NCBI GenBank assembly: GCA_035652495.1
Contig: DASRDS010000261.1
Span: 6,323-70,322, forward strand
DNA: 64,000 nucleotides
Reading direction: 5' to 3'
DNA from: DASRDS01 sp035652495
Lineage (GTDB): Bacteria; Gemmatimonadota; Gemmatimonadetes; Gemmatimonadales; Gemmatimonadaceae
Under the pieces are notes generated by a model that was given only the letters and a program-made list of their open reading frames with translations, did not search any database and was not told the origin of the DNA. A program made the translations under genes and the position numbers. This document shows positions 43,754-52,910 of this stretch, in pieces. Numbering within the stretch: the first letter of the stretch is position 1; each line of letters opens with the position of its first letter.

Positions 43754-44746
43754 TTAATCTCGCTGGTACGCGCGGTCAAATACCACATCGCGCGAGACGA
43801 CCACCAGAAACGACGTGCCGCGGCGCACCGTGATCACCGGCGCCAAACGCGCATCGCTCCGCAACGTCTCGAGACTCTGCTCCGTCATCTGCTGGCCCAC
43901 CGAGCCCGCGATCACCTGTCCCGGCGTCGCGACACCATACGGGACGCTCGACGGCGCCTGACTCAGTTGCGCACCCGCACCGACAACCGACAACAAACCC
44001 GCGTCGAGATACGCGTGAGCTAAATGCGAGTTCACCGCGCCGCGCAAGCCCGACGTGCCGGCGAGATCCGCGGACTCGAGGTCCGGGAGCGGGAGTGCCC
44101 GGCCATCCGGGAAGATCACGCGCGTCCAGACCACCGACAGCGCATCTTCGCCCTGCGCGACTTTCGAATCGTAGCGGCCAACGAGTCGCGCGCCGCGCGG
44201 GATCAAGAGGCAGCGCATCGAGGGGGTGTCGTAGACATCGCGATCGACTTGCGCGAGGACGAGGCCTGGGAGCGTCGAGTGAATCTCCGTCACTAACGAC
44301 GCGGAAATCATCGCGCCCGACAACAGCACATAGGGCGATGCGGCAACCGACGACGTCTGCAATGCGACGGTGTCGGCACGCGCAACCCGCACAGGGACGG
44401 TGAGCGCGCTGCGCCAGGCACGCGGCAGCACCTCGGCCTCGGCCGGAATTCCCGCGGGCCGAGCGAGGGGAAGTGCTCCGTGAGGGGCCTCCGATGTCTG
44501 CCACGACCGCGACGTTTGCGAGTCGATCCTCGACGAGATCGGATACGACGGACGCTGCGGTACCACTCGGCGCGACGCTAGCGTCGCCGCATCCGCATCA
44601 CCCGCGGCGTCGCGCGCGCGAGGGTGCGTGCACGACATCATCCAGAACGCAAACCCGAACGTCACCAACGCCAACGCTCCCGCCAACAACAACGCCACGC
44701 GGTTCAACCGCGTCGGCTTGGGCGGCGGCGGGCGGAAATGCGTCAT
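43754..44746 (-). CDS. trbI: Type IV secretion protein TrbI/VirB10-like
   Basis: 330 residues. A single N-terminal membrane helix (RVALLLAGALALVTFGFAFWM), a Pro/Ser/Ala-rich periplasmic linker, and the C-terminal VirB10 fold: ISASLVTEIHSTLPGLVLAQVDRDVYDT, LLIPRGARLVGRYDSKVAQGEDALSVVW, FPDGRALPLPD, ending with TVRRGTSFLVVVSRDVVF. It spans from the inner membrane to the outer-membrane pore of the channel. The N-terminal part is shorter than in RP4 TrbI. ATGA overlap with trbG upstream; last gene of the locus. Confidence 0.92.
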   Translation of the reverse strand: MTHFRPPPPKPTRLNRVALLLAGALALVTFGFAFWMMSCTHPRARDAAGDADAATLASRRVVPQRPSYPISSRIDSQTSRSWQTSEAPHGALPLARPAGIPAEAEVLPRAWRSALTVPVRVARADTVALQTSSVAASPYVLLSGAMISASLVTEIHSTLPGLVLAQVDRDVYDTPSMRCLLIPRGARLVGRYDSKVAQGEDALSVVWTRVIFPDGRALPLPDLESADLAGTSGLRGAVNSHLAHAYLDAGLLSVVGAGAQLSQAPSSVPYGVATPGQVIAGSVGQQMTEQSLETLRSDARLAPVITVRRGTSFLVVVSRDVVFDRAYQRD

Positions 44747-45511
44747 GGCGTTTGTCCCTCATGTGCGTTCACACGACGCTCGTTCACGATCTCGATCTGC
44801 CGACTCCCCGCCCGCAAGATCGCCCGCTCGAATATGCGATCCGTGACATACGTGTTGTTTGCGACGACATACGGCAGCAGCGCCGTCGTCTTGTCGTCTC
44901 GCTCCTGCACCAACACCGGCAGATCATCGCGCTTCGCCGACTCCGGCAATCGCACATAGACATGCGTGCCATCATCATAGACCGCGACCGGCGACCAGAC
45001 GCTATGACGGTCGGCCGTCCACCGATACGTGAACGACAGCGACTCCGGATGGAACTGTGGCTGATTGAGTTGTTCTATGGAGGAAGCAACGACCGCACCC
45101 GGGTACGTGAACCGCACCCGCCGCGTATACATCACCGCGCGATGCGCCACACACACCGGCGACTCAAGCGCGAGATCGTACACCCGCCGATCCGTCGAAA
45201 TCACGACGTTCGTCGCGATGTCACACGCCGTGGGCTTGACGATGAGGAGCGGCGTGTGCACACCCGTGATCGCCTGATCGACGAGCCACCGCTCGGTGTC
45301 GCCGAGCGCGGTCGCCAACACGCGCTCGCCCGCCTCGAGCTCGATCGAGCACGCGCGGAGCGGCGCGCACGTGACCGTGGGCTGCGAGTGGCCATACACG
45401 AACACAACGGCGTCACTTGTTTCCGGCGGGGGCGCCCACCCCCTGCGCAAACACCCGACCAGTCCAGCCCGCCACAATCATTAGATGTGCAACCAGCGGC
45501 GACATGCGCAT
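44743..45511 (-). CDS. trbG: Type IV secretion protein TrbG/VirB9-like, frame broken in signal peptide
   Basis: The start ATG at 45511 overlaps the trbF stop (TGATG) and begins a good signal peptide, MRMSPLVAHLMIVAGWTGRV followed by FAQG; that frame then stops. The mature VirB9 domain (VTCAPLRACSIELEAGERVLA, DRRVYDLALES, PQFHPESLSFTYRW, DDGTHVYVRLP, NNTYVTDRIFERAILR) continues one base off, to 44743. The shift maps to a C5 run at 45439-45443 (plus strand): one base fewer would join the frames. Either a sequencing/assembly indel, a real mutation, or frameshifting; an internal TTG at 45477 would give a product without a signal peptide. VirB9 forms the outer-membrane core ring with VirB10. Confidence 0.85.
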
Positions 45512-46170
45512 CAGACCGGCGCCCCGACGCGCGTCCACGTGATCGACGTGATATAGACGCCAAGTGGGTTCCGCTCGATCGACTCCGTCGTCTCCGGCGG
45601 CGACAACCGGACCGCGACATACGCCTCCCACGGACGCGCCACCGGCGTCCCGCCATCCACCGGATACTCGGTCTCCGTCCACTGCACCCGCCACCCGCCC
45701 CCCGACGGCAACACCGCCGTCACCTCGGCCATCCTCGTCATCACCCTGGCCAACGCATGCGGGTTGTTCCGCGGATCCGTGAAGTACGCGTTCAAGAACG
45801 CCGCGCCGCCCTGATCCACGAACGCATACGCGCGCGCCATCACCTCGCCCTCGGCGACATCCGACGGCACAATCGTCCGGACATCACGCACGAACTCCGC
45901 GATCTGCGCGACAACGAGCCGCGTGTCCGCCCGTCGCAACGGCTCGACCGGACCGAATGCACGCGCCAGTCCGAGCTTGTCGACCTCGACGACATACGGC
46001 GTCACCCGCGCCGTCAACGACAATCGCACATACCCGATCGTCTCGATCACAAGCACCACGACGAGCCCGAACGCCATAAGCTGCCAGTTCCGCTTCCCCC
46101 GCGCGAGGTTCGCATACACACCCTCGAACTCGGCGCGCGCCTTGAGCCAGGTACTCATATCGGTGCTCAT
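45511..46170 (-). CDS. trbF: Type IV secretion protein TrbF/VirB8-like
   Basis: 219 residues from ATG 46170, which overlaps the trbL stop (ATGA). One membrane helix (LMAFGLVVVLVIETIGYVRL) near the N-terminus, then the VirB8 periplasmic fold with the family pattern VTPYVVEVDKLGLARAFGP, VAQIAEFVRDVRT, FLNAYFTDPRNNP, WRVQWTETEYPVDGG and PLGVYITSITWTRV. VirB8 nucleates channel assembly at the inner membrane. The stop overlaps the trbG start by one base. Length is usual. Confidence 0.93.
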   Translation of the reverse strand: MSTDMSTWLKARAEFEGVYANLARGKRNWQLMAFGLVVVLVIETIGYVRLSLTARVTPYVVEVDKLGLARAFGPVEPLRRADTRLVVAQIAEFVRDVRTIVPSDVAEGEVMARAYAFVDQGGAAFLNAYFTDPRNNPHALARVMTRMAEVTAVLPSGGGWRVQWTETEYPVDGGTPVARPWEAYVAVRLSPPETTESIERNPLGVYITSITWTRVGAPV

Positions 46171-47000
46171 ACGGCCTTGAGCGCCGCGGCCAGCGAGAAA
46201 CTCTGCCGCCCCGCGATCCACGACGACCCGACCTCCGGCACCCGCGTCGCCAACATCGCGAAGAGGAGCGCACCCCCGACGACCTGGCCGAGCGGCGAGC
46301 CGGGACCGAACAACTGGTCCGCGCGAATGAGATCGATCCACCCGCGCGAGAGCTCACTGCCCAAACTCACCATGAGATACAACAGGAAGATCTTCACGCC
46401 GACATGCACGGCATAGCCTAAGAACCCCTCCGCAATCCCCGCCGTCCCCCGAAACGCCGCAAACCCCAAGAACACGACCCCGCCACTCAGCACGACATAG
46501 CTCTCGACGAGCACCATCACGAGCTGCGCGGCCACGGTCACGTACGCGAACAACACGAGACACGCCGAGAGCCCGGCGACGATCGCCATCGCGGGGTTCG
46601 AGAGCACGCCGACGACGTCGAGCGACGACAAGAGCTTGCCGGCGAGCGCGACGCCGATATCAATGACATCCGAGGGGTTCACCGTACCCGGCGCGCCGAT
46701 CGCACGCTCGCCCGCGGCCGCGAACCCGGCCACGAACGGGGGCATCCAGAACGCGAACGACGTGATCAGCGACAACAACACCGCCAACACCGCGAACTTG
46801 AGAATGAACCGGGCGGCGACATCGTCGAGCGATCCGCGCCGGAACCCATACACGATCGCCGAGATCGCGACCTCGATCCCCGCCAACACCGCGAACGTGC
46901 GCTGCGCGACCGGCACGAGCCGCGCAAGCCAGACATGCGACGCGGCGGCATACGCGCTGCCGATGCCGTCCAGCACCTGACCGTCAGTGGGGATCGGCAT
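46167..47000 (-). CDS. trbL: Type IV secretion protein TrbL/VirB6-like
   Basis: 277 residues from ATG 47000. Polytopic: at least five hydrophobic segments (AVLAGIEVAISAIVYGF, FILKFAVLAVLLSLITSFAFW, MAIVAGLSACLVLFAYVTVAAQLVMVL split over two, GGVVFLGFAAF, VVGGALLFAMLATRV), and a conserved-like central block FRGTAGIAEGFLGYAVHVGVK. VirB6/TrbL is the inner-membrane channel component. It overlaps trbJ by 17 bases and trbF by four. Shorter than RP4 TrbL, which carries a long hydrophilic tail not present here. Confidence 0.9.
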   Translation of the reverse strand: MPIPTDGQVLDGIGSAYAAASHVWLARLVPVAQRTFAVLAGIEVAISAIVYGFRRGSLDDVAARFILKFAVLAVLLSLITSFAFWMPPFVAGFAAAGERAIGAPGTVNPSDVIDIGVALAGKLLSSLDVVGVLSNPAMAIVAGLSACLVLFAYVTVAAQLVMVLVESYVVLSGGVVFLGFAAFRGTAGIAEGFLGYAVHVGVKIFLLYLMVSLGSELSRGWIDLIRADQLFGPGSPLGQVVGGALLFAMLATRVPEVGSSWIAGRQSFSLAAALKAV

Positions 47001-47634
47001 ACGACACCAGTGGCCGACGCGGCGCCGCCGTCGACGCCATCGCACTCCACAACGCCCGCGCACTCTCATCTGACTCGGCCTTTGCATTCACCTGGTGGGC
47101 GTAGTACAACGCCTGCGCACTCGTCTGCGCCGCGACCGCCTGTCGCAAGAGCGTGAGCTCCTGCGCGGTGTACACGTGCACGGTGTTCGCTAGCTCCAAG
47201 GACTCCTCATGCCCCCGTGCTCCGGAGACCTGGGTCTTGAACCGGTCCAGCTGAAGGGCACCCGGCGCCACGGTCGTCGACGACGTTTGCGCGGCATCCA
47301 GCACACCCTGCAACGCCGCCAACGTCGACTCTGACCGCCCGCGATCCTCGGCCGGGTAATCCCGCGTCGCCACCGCCCCTGGAAACACCGTCGAGAACCG
47401 GCGCTCGAGCGCGACTCCCGGCGACTGCGCCTGCGTGGCCGCCGACACGGTCGACGTGATGTCACGCCACTCCGGATGCGCGAGCTTCTGAAGCGCCCGC
47501 AGCTGATTATCGATCTGCGACTGCGCGAGCCGGATCTGCTCGACCGCCTTCGTCACATGCAACACATTCTCGGCGTAGTTCGACGCATCGAACACCGCGA
47601 ACTGCGCGAGTATGAGACTAAGACACAGGTGCAT
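46984..47634 (-). CDS. trbJ: Type IV secretion protein TrbJ/VirB5-like
   Basis: 216 residues with a short signal peptide (MHLCLSLILAQFAVF). FDASNYAENVLHVTKAVEQIRLAQSQIDNQ is the hallmark TrbJ start: Tyr-containing segment, then a coiled-coil helix. The rest is helical (LALALQGVLD-type and VHVYTAQELTLLRQAVAAQT). TrbJ/VirB5 is a periplasmic minor pilus component. The gene overlaps trbE by 17 bases upstream and trbL by 17 downstream, in the order known from Trb operons. Confidence 0.88.
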   Translation of the reverse strand: MHLCLSLILAQFAVFDASNYAENVLHVTKAVEQIRLAQSQIDNQLRALQKLAHPEWRDITSTVSAATQAQSPGVALERRFSTVFPGAVATRDYPAEDRGRSESTLAALQGVLDAAQTSSTTVAPGALQLDRFKTQVSGARGHEESLELANTVHVYTAQELTLLRQAVAAQTSAQALYYAHQVNAKAESDESARALWSAMASTAAPRRPLVSYADPH

Positions 47635-50014
47635 CGGATCCTCCGATCCAAAGGTCTAACCAACGGTCACCATGCTCGCGCTCGAGTTCCGCGGCGCGCG
47701 AGCGCACTGAGTCACCAGAAGCGAGGAGAGAACGAGCGATGGGCCCAAGCGAGAGCTCGAACATCCGGCTCCCACGAGGCGACGTGAAGTAGTAGTCCCG
47801 CTTGGGCGCGGCACGCGCGATCGCTGCAATCTCACGCGCCGTGAGCCCGAGTCCCGCATAGATCGCGGCCGTGTCCGGCGACGCGGCATCCGCATTCGGG
47901 AGATAGATCCGCGTCGGACACGAGCCCCAAATGATCGGGACATCGCTCAGCTGCGTCACGCTGTGCGCCACGAGCACGACCGCGGCGTTTTGTTTTCGAA
48001 GCGTCAGCAACCATTGCTTGATCCGCGACGCGAACTCGGGACGCATGAGCGACGCCCAGACTTCCTCGATCACGATCAGCGTCGGACACCCATCGAGCCG
48101 GCGCTCCACCTGACGGAACAGCGCCAGTAGCGCTGGTACGAGCACACGGTCGTCCATCTCCAGCAACGAACGGAGCTCGAATACGGTGTAGTGAGAGCCG
48201 GTATCATTCTGCCCCGAAGCATCGTCGGCGACGCCGTCGAGTACACCGGCATACGAGCCACCCGCGAGATACGGCACCAGCGCCGCGGCTACCGCGCGGT
48301 CCTGGACTTGCCTCGCAAACTCCGCCAACGTCCGATGCGCCGGTTCGCAACCCCCTAACAACGCCAGTGCCCGCTCGATTCTTCGACGATCCGAAACGCC
48401 GCCGACTCCGACCAACGTCTCTACCCACTCGGCGCACCACGCACGCTCCACCGGATCGTCGACATACCGCAACGGCTGCAACGCCGCGCCAGCCGCACCG
48501 CCCGCGGTGAGATCGACATGCCGGCCGCCGAGCGCACGACACAAGAGCCAGGAGGAGTAGCCGACATCGAACAGGAAGACGCGCGCGCCGGGATAACGAA
48601 GGAACTGCGCCGACAACAACCCGACCAACGTCGACTTCCCCGCGCCAGTTTGCCCGATGATCATCGTGTGCCCGACGTCCGACACATGCACGTTCACCCG
48701 AAACGGCGTCGACCCGTCCGTCGCCGCCCATAAGAGCGGTGGGCTCTCCGGCGGATAATACGGACAGGGGTTGTGCGCGAGCCCGGGCCAGGTGCTCGTC
48801 ACCGGCACGAGATCCGCCACCGCGGCCCCACTCACGATCGGCCGCCGGACGTTCGGCGCGCCATGCCCGGGCAACGTGCCCAGGAACGCATCGACCGCGT
48901 TCACCGACTCGATCCGCGCCCCAAACCCCGCATCCCCAAACGCCCGCACGATCGACCGGGCCACCGCGTCCGCCGCCGCGGGATCGTCTTCGATCACCAC
49001 CGCGATCGCGTTGTACACACAGAACCGCGCCCGCCCGCTCGCGTTCTCCGACGCCGCTTGGGCGGCATCATGCGCCATCCGCGTGGCATCGTGGTCGAGC
49101 CACATCGACTCCCGCTCCGACTCACCCTTGGCCATCTCATGCACCCACTCGGCCGCCCCCTTTCGTTTCTGGAACCATCGGAGCTGATGCCGCCGAATGA
49201 GCCGCGCGGCCGTGGGCTGCGACAACGGGAGGATCCGATGCGACCAGCGATACGCCGCGCTCAAGTTCGCGATCGGCTCCAGAATCCCGGGCGATGACAT
49301 CTCCGGCCACCCGATCACCGCCACACACCGAATCGACCGCCCGCCGATCATGGGCTCGAACCCGCCGACCAGCTCCTGCGTCGCGAGCGCGAGGTTCAAG
49401 TACGTGCCATCCGGCGGCGACCGCTTCGTCGTCGTCGAACCCGTGAGGCACGCGTGCAAGTGCGTCACGAGCGCGTCCGCGTCGAGCGGCTCGAGCACGA
49501 GACGCGATCCCAATCGATCCGACAACGCACGCAACGAGCGGCGATACGCGCCGAGCATCTGGTCCCAGTCCACCCGCCGCGCGCGCCGGCCGGAGAGCAT
49601 CAACGACCGCAGTCGCGAGTCCGCCTCCGACGGCGGCAGCCAGGTGACACTCAACACATACGAGGTCTCGAACCGCTGGCCCGCGCTCGCGTACGCGGCC
49701 CGTCGCTCGTCATCGATCAGCGCCGCCGCTCTACACGGAAACTCCGACACGGGATACGGCGCGGCCGGCCGGCGCACGGCGTCCAAGTGCCAACACCAGT
49801 CGTCACCATACGCCAACAACGCCTCGTTCACCGTCCGTGACAACGCGGCTCGCTCGGCGTCCGTCGCGGCCGTGACATCCGGACCGCGATACGCGAACGC
49901 GGACAAGAGCGCGCCGTCCTTCTGGAGGATCACGCCGTCGTCGACCATGAACGCCCAATTGAGGAGATCGGCGACACCCTGGGGCGAGGAGCGATGCTCA
50001 GCGAGCATCGGCAT
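47618..50014 (-). CDS. trbE: Type IV secretion ATPase TrbE/VirB4-like
   Basis: 798 residues from ATG 50014 (MPMLAEHRSS). N-terminal VirB4/CagE domain (LNWAFMVDDGVILQKDGALLSAF, RRAAALIDDERR), C-terminal motor with Walker A GQTGAGKSTLVGLL (~residue 455), Walker B LIVIEEVWASL and the motif KQNAAVVLVAHSVTQLSD. It powers pilus assembly and substrate transfer from the cytoplasmic face of the inner membrane. It overlaps trbD by 17 bases. An upstream in-frame extension with Ser/Arg-rich sequence was rejected as non-coding. Confidence 0.95.
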   Translation of the reverse strand: MPMLAEHRSSPQGVADLLNWAFMVDDGVILQKDGALLSAFAYRGPDVTAATDAERAALSRTVNEALLAYGDDWCWHLDAVRRPAAPYPVSEFPCRAAALIDDERRAAYASAGQRFETSYVLSVTWLPPSEADSRLRSLMLSGRRARRVDWDQMLGAYRRSLRALSDRLGSRLVLEPLDADALVTHLHACLTGSTTTKRSPPDGTYLNLALATQELVGGFEPMIGGRSIRCVAVIGWPEMSSPGILEPIANLSAAYRWSHRILPLSQPTAARLIRRHQLRWFQKRKGAAEWVHEMAKGESERESMWLDHDATRMAHDAAQAASENASGRARFCVYNAIAVVIEDDPAAADAVARSIVRAFGDAGFGARIESVNAVDAFLGTLPGHGAPNVRRPIVSGAAVADLVPVTSTWPGLAHNPCPYYPPESPPLLWAATDGSTPFRVNVHVSDVGHTMIIGQTGAGKSTLVGLLSAQFLRYPGARVFLFDVGYSSWLLCRALGGRHVDLTAGGAAGAALQPLRYVDDPVERAWCAEWVETLVGVGGVSDRRRIERALALLGGCEPAHRTLAEFARQVQDRAVAAALVPYLAGGSYAGVLDGVADDASGQNDTGSHYTVFELRSLLEMDDRVLVPALLALFRQVERRLDGCPTLIVIEEVWASLMRPEFASRIKQWLLTLRKQNAAVVLVAHSVTQLSDVPIIWGSCPTRIYLPNADAASPDTAAIYAGLGLTAREIAAIARAAPKRDYYFTSPRGSRMFELSLGPIARSLLASGDSVRSRAAELEREHGDRWLDLWIGGSDAPVS

Positions 50015-50264
50015 GCGGTGGGTAGTAGTCGCGGTAGCGGAGCGACCGGAGGTAGACCGCGACGATCGCCGGATCATCGCCCGTGGCCCGGGCGACCAAG
50101 ACGTGGATGACGCCGAGATAGAACGCGATCAGGGCGATCGTCATCACATGAATGCCAACGATGGTCACGAGACCGAGGCTGATAGCACCCTCGGTGATCG
50201 CTACCGCGGGCTCGACACCGGCGAACAACACCGGCCGATGCAGCGACGCATGAATGATCGCCAT
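49998..50264 (-). CDS. trbD: Type IV secretion protein TrbD/VirB3-like
   Basis: 88 residues from ATG 50264. Starts MAIIHASLHRPVLFAGVEPA, the classic TrbD/VirB3 opening (xLxRPxLxxGxEx), followed by one or two membrane helices (ITEGAISLGLVTIVGIHVMTIALIAFYL by parts). A small inner-membrane protein that works with VirB4. It ends with basic/aromatic residues (YRDYYPPHADAR) and overlaps trbE by 17 bases. Confidence 0.93.
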   Translation of the reverse strand: MAIIHASLHRPVLFAGVEPAVAITEGAISLGLVTIVGIHVMTIALIAFYLGVIHVLVARATGDDPAIVAVYLRSLRYRDYYPPHADAR

Positions 50265-50275
50265 GATGGCCGCCC

Positions 50276-50578
50276 TCACAGCGTCGCGCCCGCGAACTGG
50301 AGCAACCCGACGATCTGCACCGCGCCGAACATGAGCGCGATGGCGAAGATCGCCTGGCCGATCCGGCGCGCGCCCTCTTCGTGCCGCGTGAACCCCCACA
50401 CGACGCCGCCAATCACGAGCATGAGCCCGGCCATCACTCGCGCGGTCGGACCCGTGAGGTTCGCGAGCAGCACCGAGAAGGGAACGTTCCAGGGCATGTC
50501 CGTGCCGCCCGTGCCGGCGCGCGCCACGCTGGGCGCGAGCGACAGGCAGAGGACGACTACGCTAAGGCGAGCTCGCAC
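50276..50578 (-). CDS. trbC: Type IV secretion pilin TrbC/VirB2-like
   Basis: 100 residues from the GTG at 50578, which lies within the end of trbB (22-base overlap). Signal peptide RLSVVVLCLSLAPSVARAGTGG, then two hydrophobic helices typical of VirB2 pilins: ARVMAGLMLVIGGVVWGFT and ARRIGQAIFAIALMFGAVQI, with a polar turn (RHEEG) between. The mature two-helix pilin would polymerise into the pilus. ATG-less start chosen because the signal peptide begins here. Confidence 0.9.
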   Translation of the reverse strand: MRARLSVVVLCLSLAPSVARAGTGGTDMPWNVPFSVLLANLTGPTARVMAGLMLVIGGVVWGFTRHEEGARRIGQAIFAIALMFGAVQIVGLLQFAGATL

Positions 50579-51525
50579 TGGTGCTCCTCCGCGTCGCTCA
50601 AGATCTCGACGTTGAACCGGGACCCGTTCCACCCGCGCACGCGCGCCAACGTCTTCACGCCCCGCTCCACACCCATCACCACCACCCAATCGATAGCCTC
50701 GGCGATGAGCGCGGCCTGCGACGGCACGCGCGCGCGCTCCGCCAAGCGGTCGAGCCGCATGAGCGCGCCCTCGGGCGATCGCGCATGTATCGTCGCCACG
50801 CCGCCCGGATGACCCGTGGCCCACGCGTCGAGGAGATCGAGTGCGGCCTCATCGCGCACCTCGCCGACGACGATGCGGTCGGGACTCGCCCGGAGCGTGG
50901 CCTTCACCAGCTGTGCGAGCGTCCCACCGGCCGGCGTGCGCAGCGCGAGGTGATCCGCCGCGACGCACTGGAGCTCGGCCGTGTCCTCGAGAATGACGAT
51001 GCGCTCTTTAGGCCACACCATCGACATCTCGTGAATCAACGCGTTGGCGAGTGTGGTCTTGCCGCAGTTCGTGGGGCCGCACACGAGCACGCTCTCGTGC
51101 GACCACACGGCGGCGCGGAGGTGCGTGCGATGCGCGGGCGAAAGCCGAGCCTGCCGCACATAGTCGTCGAGGCCGTACACGATCGCCGGTGGCTTCCGGA
51201 TCGTGAACGCGGCCTCGCGCACGACCGGCGGCACGAACCCCTGGAGCCGCGCCCGACGAAAGAACTCGTCCGGCAGCGTCGTCTCCAAGAAGGGCGACTC
51301 GGGCCGCAGCAGCACACCGGCCCGCGCGGCCGCGGCGTTCAAGAACATCTCGACCTGGTCGCTCTCCATCCGGCACGGAAACTCCGTGCGCCCACCGGAA
51401 CGCGTCTCGATGCGTACCTGATGGTCCTGCGGGTTGACGTACACCTCGGTGACGTCATCGTCCTTCAACGCGCCCGCTAGCACCGGTCCCAAGTGCCGGA
51501 TCAGCGGTTCGGATTCGTCGATCAC
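50557..51525 (-). CDS. trbB: Type IV secretion ATPase TrbB/VirB11-like
   Basis: 322 residues. N-terminal VirB11 domain (VTEVYVNPQDHQVRIETRSG, FLETTLPDEFFRRARLQGFVPPVV), C-terminal RecA-like motor with Walker A GPTNCGKTTLANALI (~155), Asp box ILEDTAELQC, Walker B-like RIVVGEVRDEAALDLLDAW and the His box GVATIHARS. Hexameric traffic ATPase of the secretion system. First gene of the nine-gene run; starts 56 bases after the FecR-like gene on the same strand. Confidence 0.95.
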   Translation of the reverse strand: MIDESEPLIRHLGPVLAGALKDDDVTEVYVNPQDHQVRIETRSGGRTEFPCRMESDQVEMFLNAAAARAGVLLRPESPFLETTLPDEFFRRARLQGFVPPVVREAAFTIRKPPAIVYGLDDYVRQARLSPAHRTHLRAAVWSHESVLVCGPTNCGKTTLANALIHEMSMVWPKERIVILEDTAELQCVAADHLALRTPAGGTLAQLVKATLRASPDRIVVGEVRDEAALDLLDAWATGHPGGVATIHARSPEGALMRLDRLAERARVPSQAALIAEAIDWVVVMGVERGVKTLARVRGWNGSRFNVEILSDAEEHQCELALA

Positions 51526-51581
51526 GGGGTTCTCCTGTTGATGGTCTCTACCATCTATGTGTCAGGTTCCCCCGTTTTTGA

Positions 51582-52199
51582 TCAACGCGCCTCGAAACTT
51601 TCTCCCGCGTGAAGGAATCGATTGGCGCCGATCCGCACGGTCCCTTCCTCAACCGACACGCGCACGGTGGGCTCCCACGGGTTCGCACGCACCGTAAACA
51701 CGGTCCCGACCGCCGTGACGATCACGTTGCCAGCGTGAACCTGGAATGGGTGCACCGCATCGGGTCGCACCATGAACCTGGCCTCGCCCTCGAGCTCGAC
51801 CGATCGCGGCGGGCGGAAAAAGGACGCGCGATACCGCACCCGCGCGAGCGGCTCCAGCACCGCTCGCGAACCATCGGGCAGCCGCACGGTCGCCGGACCG
51901 ACGTAGTGTTCGTCTACGTGCCCCGCGATCACAGGCGCAAAACTCAAGTACGTCCCGAGCCCAACGATGAGGAGCGCGGCCACGCCGACGATCCACTCCA
52001 ATCGACGCAGCGTGCGTCGCACGGTGAGACGGGCTGAGAGATCCCGCCATCCCAGATCCACATCGAGCGGCTCTTCCGCCGGCAATACACTCTCAGCCAG
52101 CGCCAGCAATCGAGCCGCCCGCTCGCGCGCCGGATCTCCGGCGATCTCGCCCGCGAGCACCTCGAGATACTCGGCGTCTTCCCTTGGCAGCTCGCTCAT
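51582..52199 (-). CDS. FecR-like anti-sigma/sigma-regulator protein
   Basis: 205 residues from ATG 52199, overlapping the sigma-gene stop (ATGA). Cytoplasmic N-terminus ~80 residues, one membrane helix (LEWIVGVAALLIVGLGTYL), periplasmic FecR domain: VGPATVRLPDGSRAVLEPLARVRY, RSVELEGEARFMVRPDAVHPFQVHAGNVIVTAVGTVFTVRA (by parts) and VSVEEGTVRIG. FecR relays an outer-membrane signal to its ECF sigma partner. Here no TonB receptor is adjacent; the Trb locus follows in the same direction, so the pair may control type IV secretion. That link is inferred from position. Confidence 0.9.
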   Translation of the reverse strand: MSELPREDAEYLEVLAGEIAGDPARERAARLLALAESVLPAEEPLDVDLGWRDLSARLTVRRTLRRLEWIVGVAALLIVGLGTYLSFAPVIAGHVDEHYVGPATVRLPDGSRAVLEPLARVRYRASFFRPPRSVELEGEARFMVRPDAVHPFQVHAGNVIVTAVGTVFTVRANPWEPTVRVSVEEGTVRIGANRFLHAGESFEAR

Positions 52200-52771
52200 C
52201 GCGACTCCAGAATTTTCGCGAGCGCGTCCGCCCACTCGGTCTTGGCGAGGCCGCGCGCGATCATGTGCAACGCCCGCGCATGGTGGCGGTTCACCGTCGT
52301 AATCGTGAGACCGAGCGCGGCGGCGATCCGGTGCCGCTCGAATCCATCCACGTGATAGAGGAGATAGACCTGGCGCATCCGCGTCGGCATGGCCGCAATG
52401 ATCGCGTCGACCTGAGCCCCGAGCTCCTGGACAACCGGCCGGTGTGGACCGGAGTTGTCGACCGTGAGCTCCGCGAGCGGCGATCGACGGTCGACCGTTC
52501 GGCGTCGCTTCATCCCCAACTTGCGGGCACGATACCCGACCGACGAGTACAGGTAATGATCGAGCCCCCGGCGCACCGACCATCGCGTGCGCGTCCGCCA
52601 GAGACTCAAAAAGAAGTCCTGCACCAATTCCTTGGCGTCCTCGATCGCCAACCCGCCAATCCGGCGGGCGAATTTCACCAAAGACGGCCAATACGCCCGG
52701 TAGAGGTCCTCGAACGCCTCCCGGTTGCCCGCACGCACCGCCGCGATCAACGCCTCGTCTTCCCGTCGCAT
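52196..52771 (-). CDS. ECF sigma factor (FecI-like), coupled to FecR
   Basis: 191 residues. Region 2: FEDLYRAYWPSLVKFARRIGG, then AKELVQDFFLSLWRTR. Region 4: MPTRMRQVYLLYHVDGFERHRIAAALGLTITTVNRHHARALHMIARGL by parts. A basic linker lies between them (ARKLGMKRRRTVDRRSP). It directs RNA polymerase to its own regulon when released by FecR, whose start it overlaps by four bases. First gene of the minus-strand run FecI-FecR-trbBCDEJLFGI. Divergent from the serine-hydrolase-like lipoprotein gene. Confidence 0.93.
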   Translation of the reverse strand: MRREDEALIAAVRAGNREAFEDLYRAYWPSLVKFARRIGGLAIEDAKELVQDFFLSLWRTRTRWSVRRGLDHYLYSSVGYRARKLGMKRRRTVDRRSPLAELTVDNSGPHRPVVQELGAQVDAIIAAMPTRMRQVYLLYHVDGFERHRIAAALGLTITTVNRHHARALHMIARGLAKTEWADALAKILESR

Positions 52772-52910
52772 GTGACGTTTTTAAGACCCGGTCGTATCCC
52801 GCCAGATGACCTGTGTAGGCGAAGCTGGTGGGTCAGCGTCGGCTGGGCAAGATGGCGATGAGGCGGTTGATCATCCGAGGCGCGACCCCACTCATCCGCG
52901 TTCCGGCGCT

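Noticed and set aside
44473..46416. 647-codon plus-strand frame opposite the trb genes
   Set aside because: Arg/His/Pro-rich antisense product of GC-rich coding DNA; the minus strand carries clear VirB10, VirB9, VirB8 and VirB6 domains.
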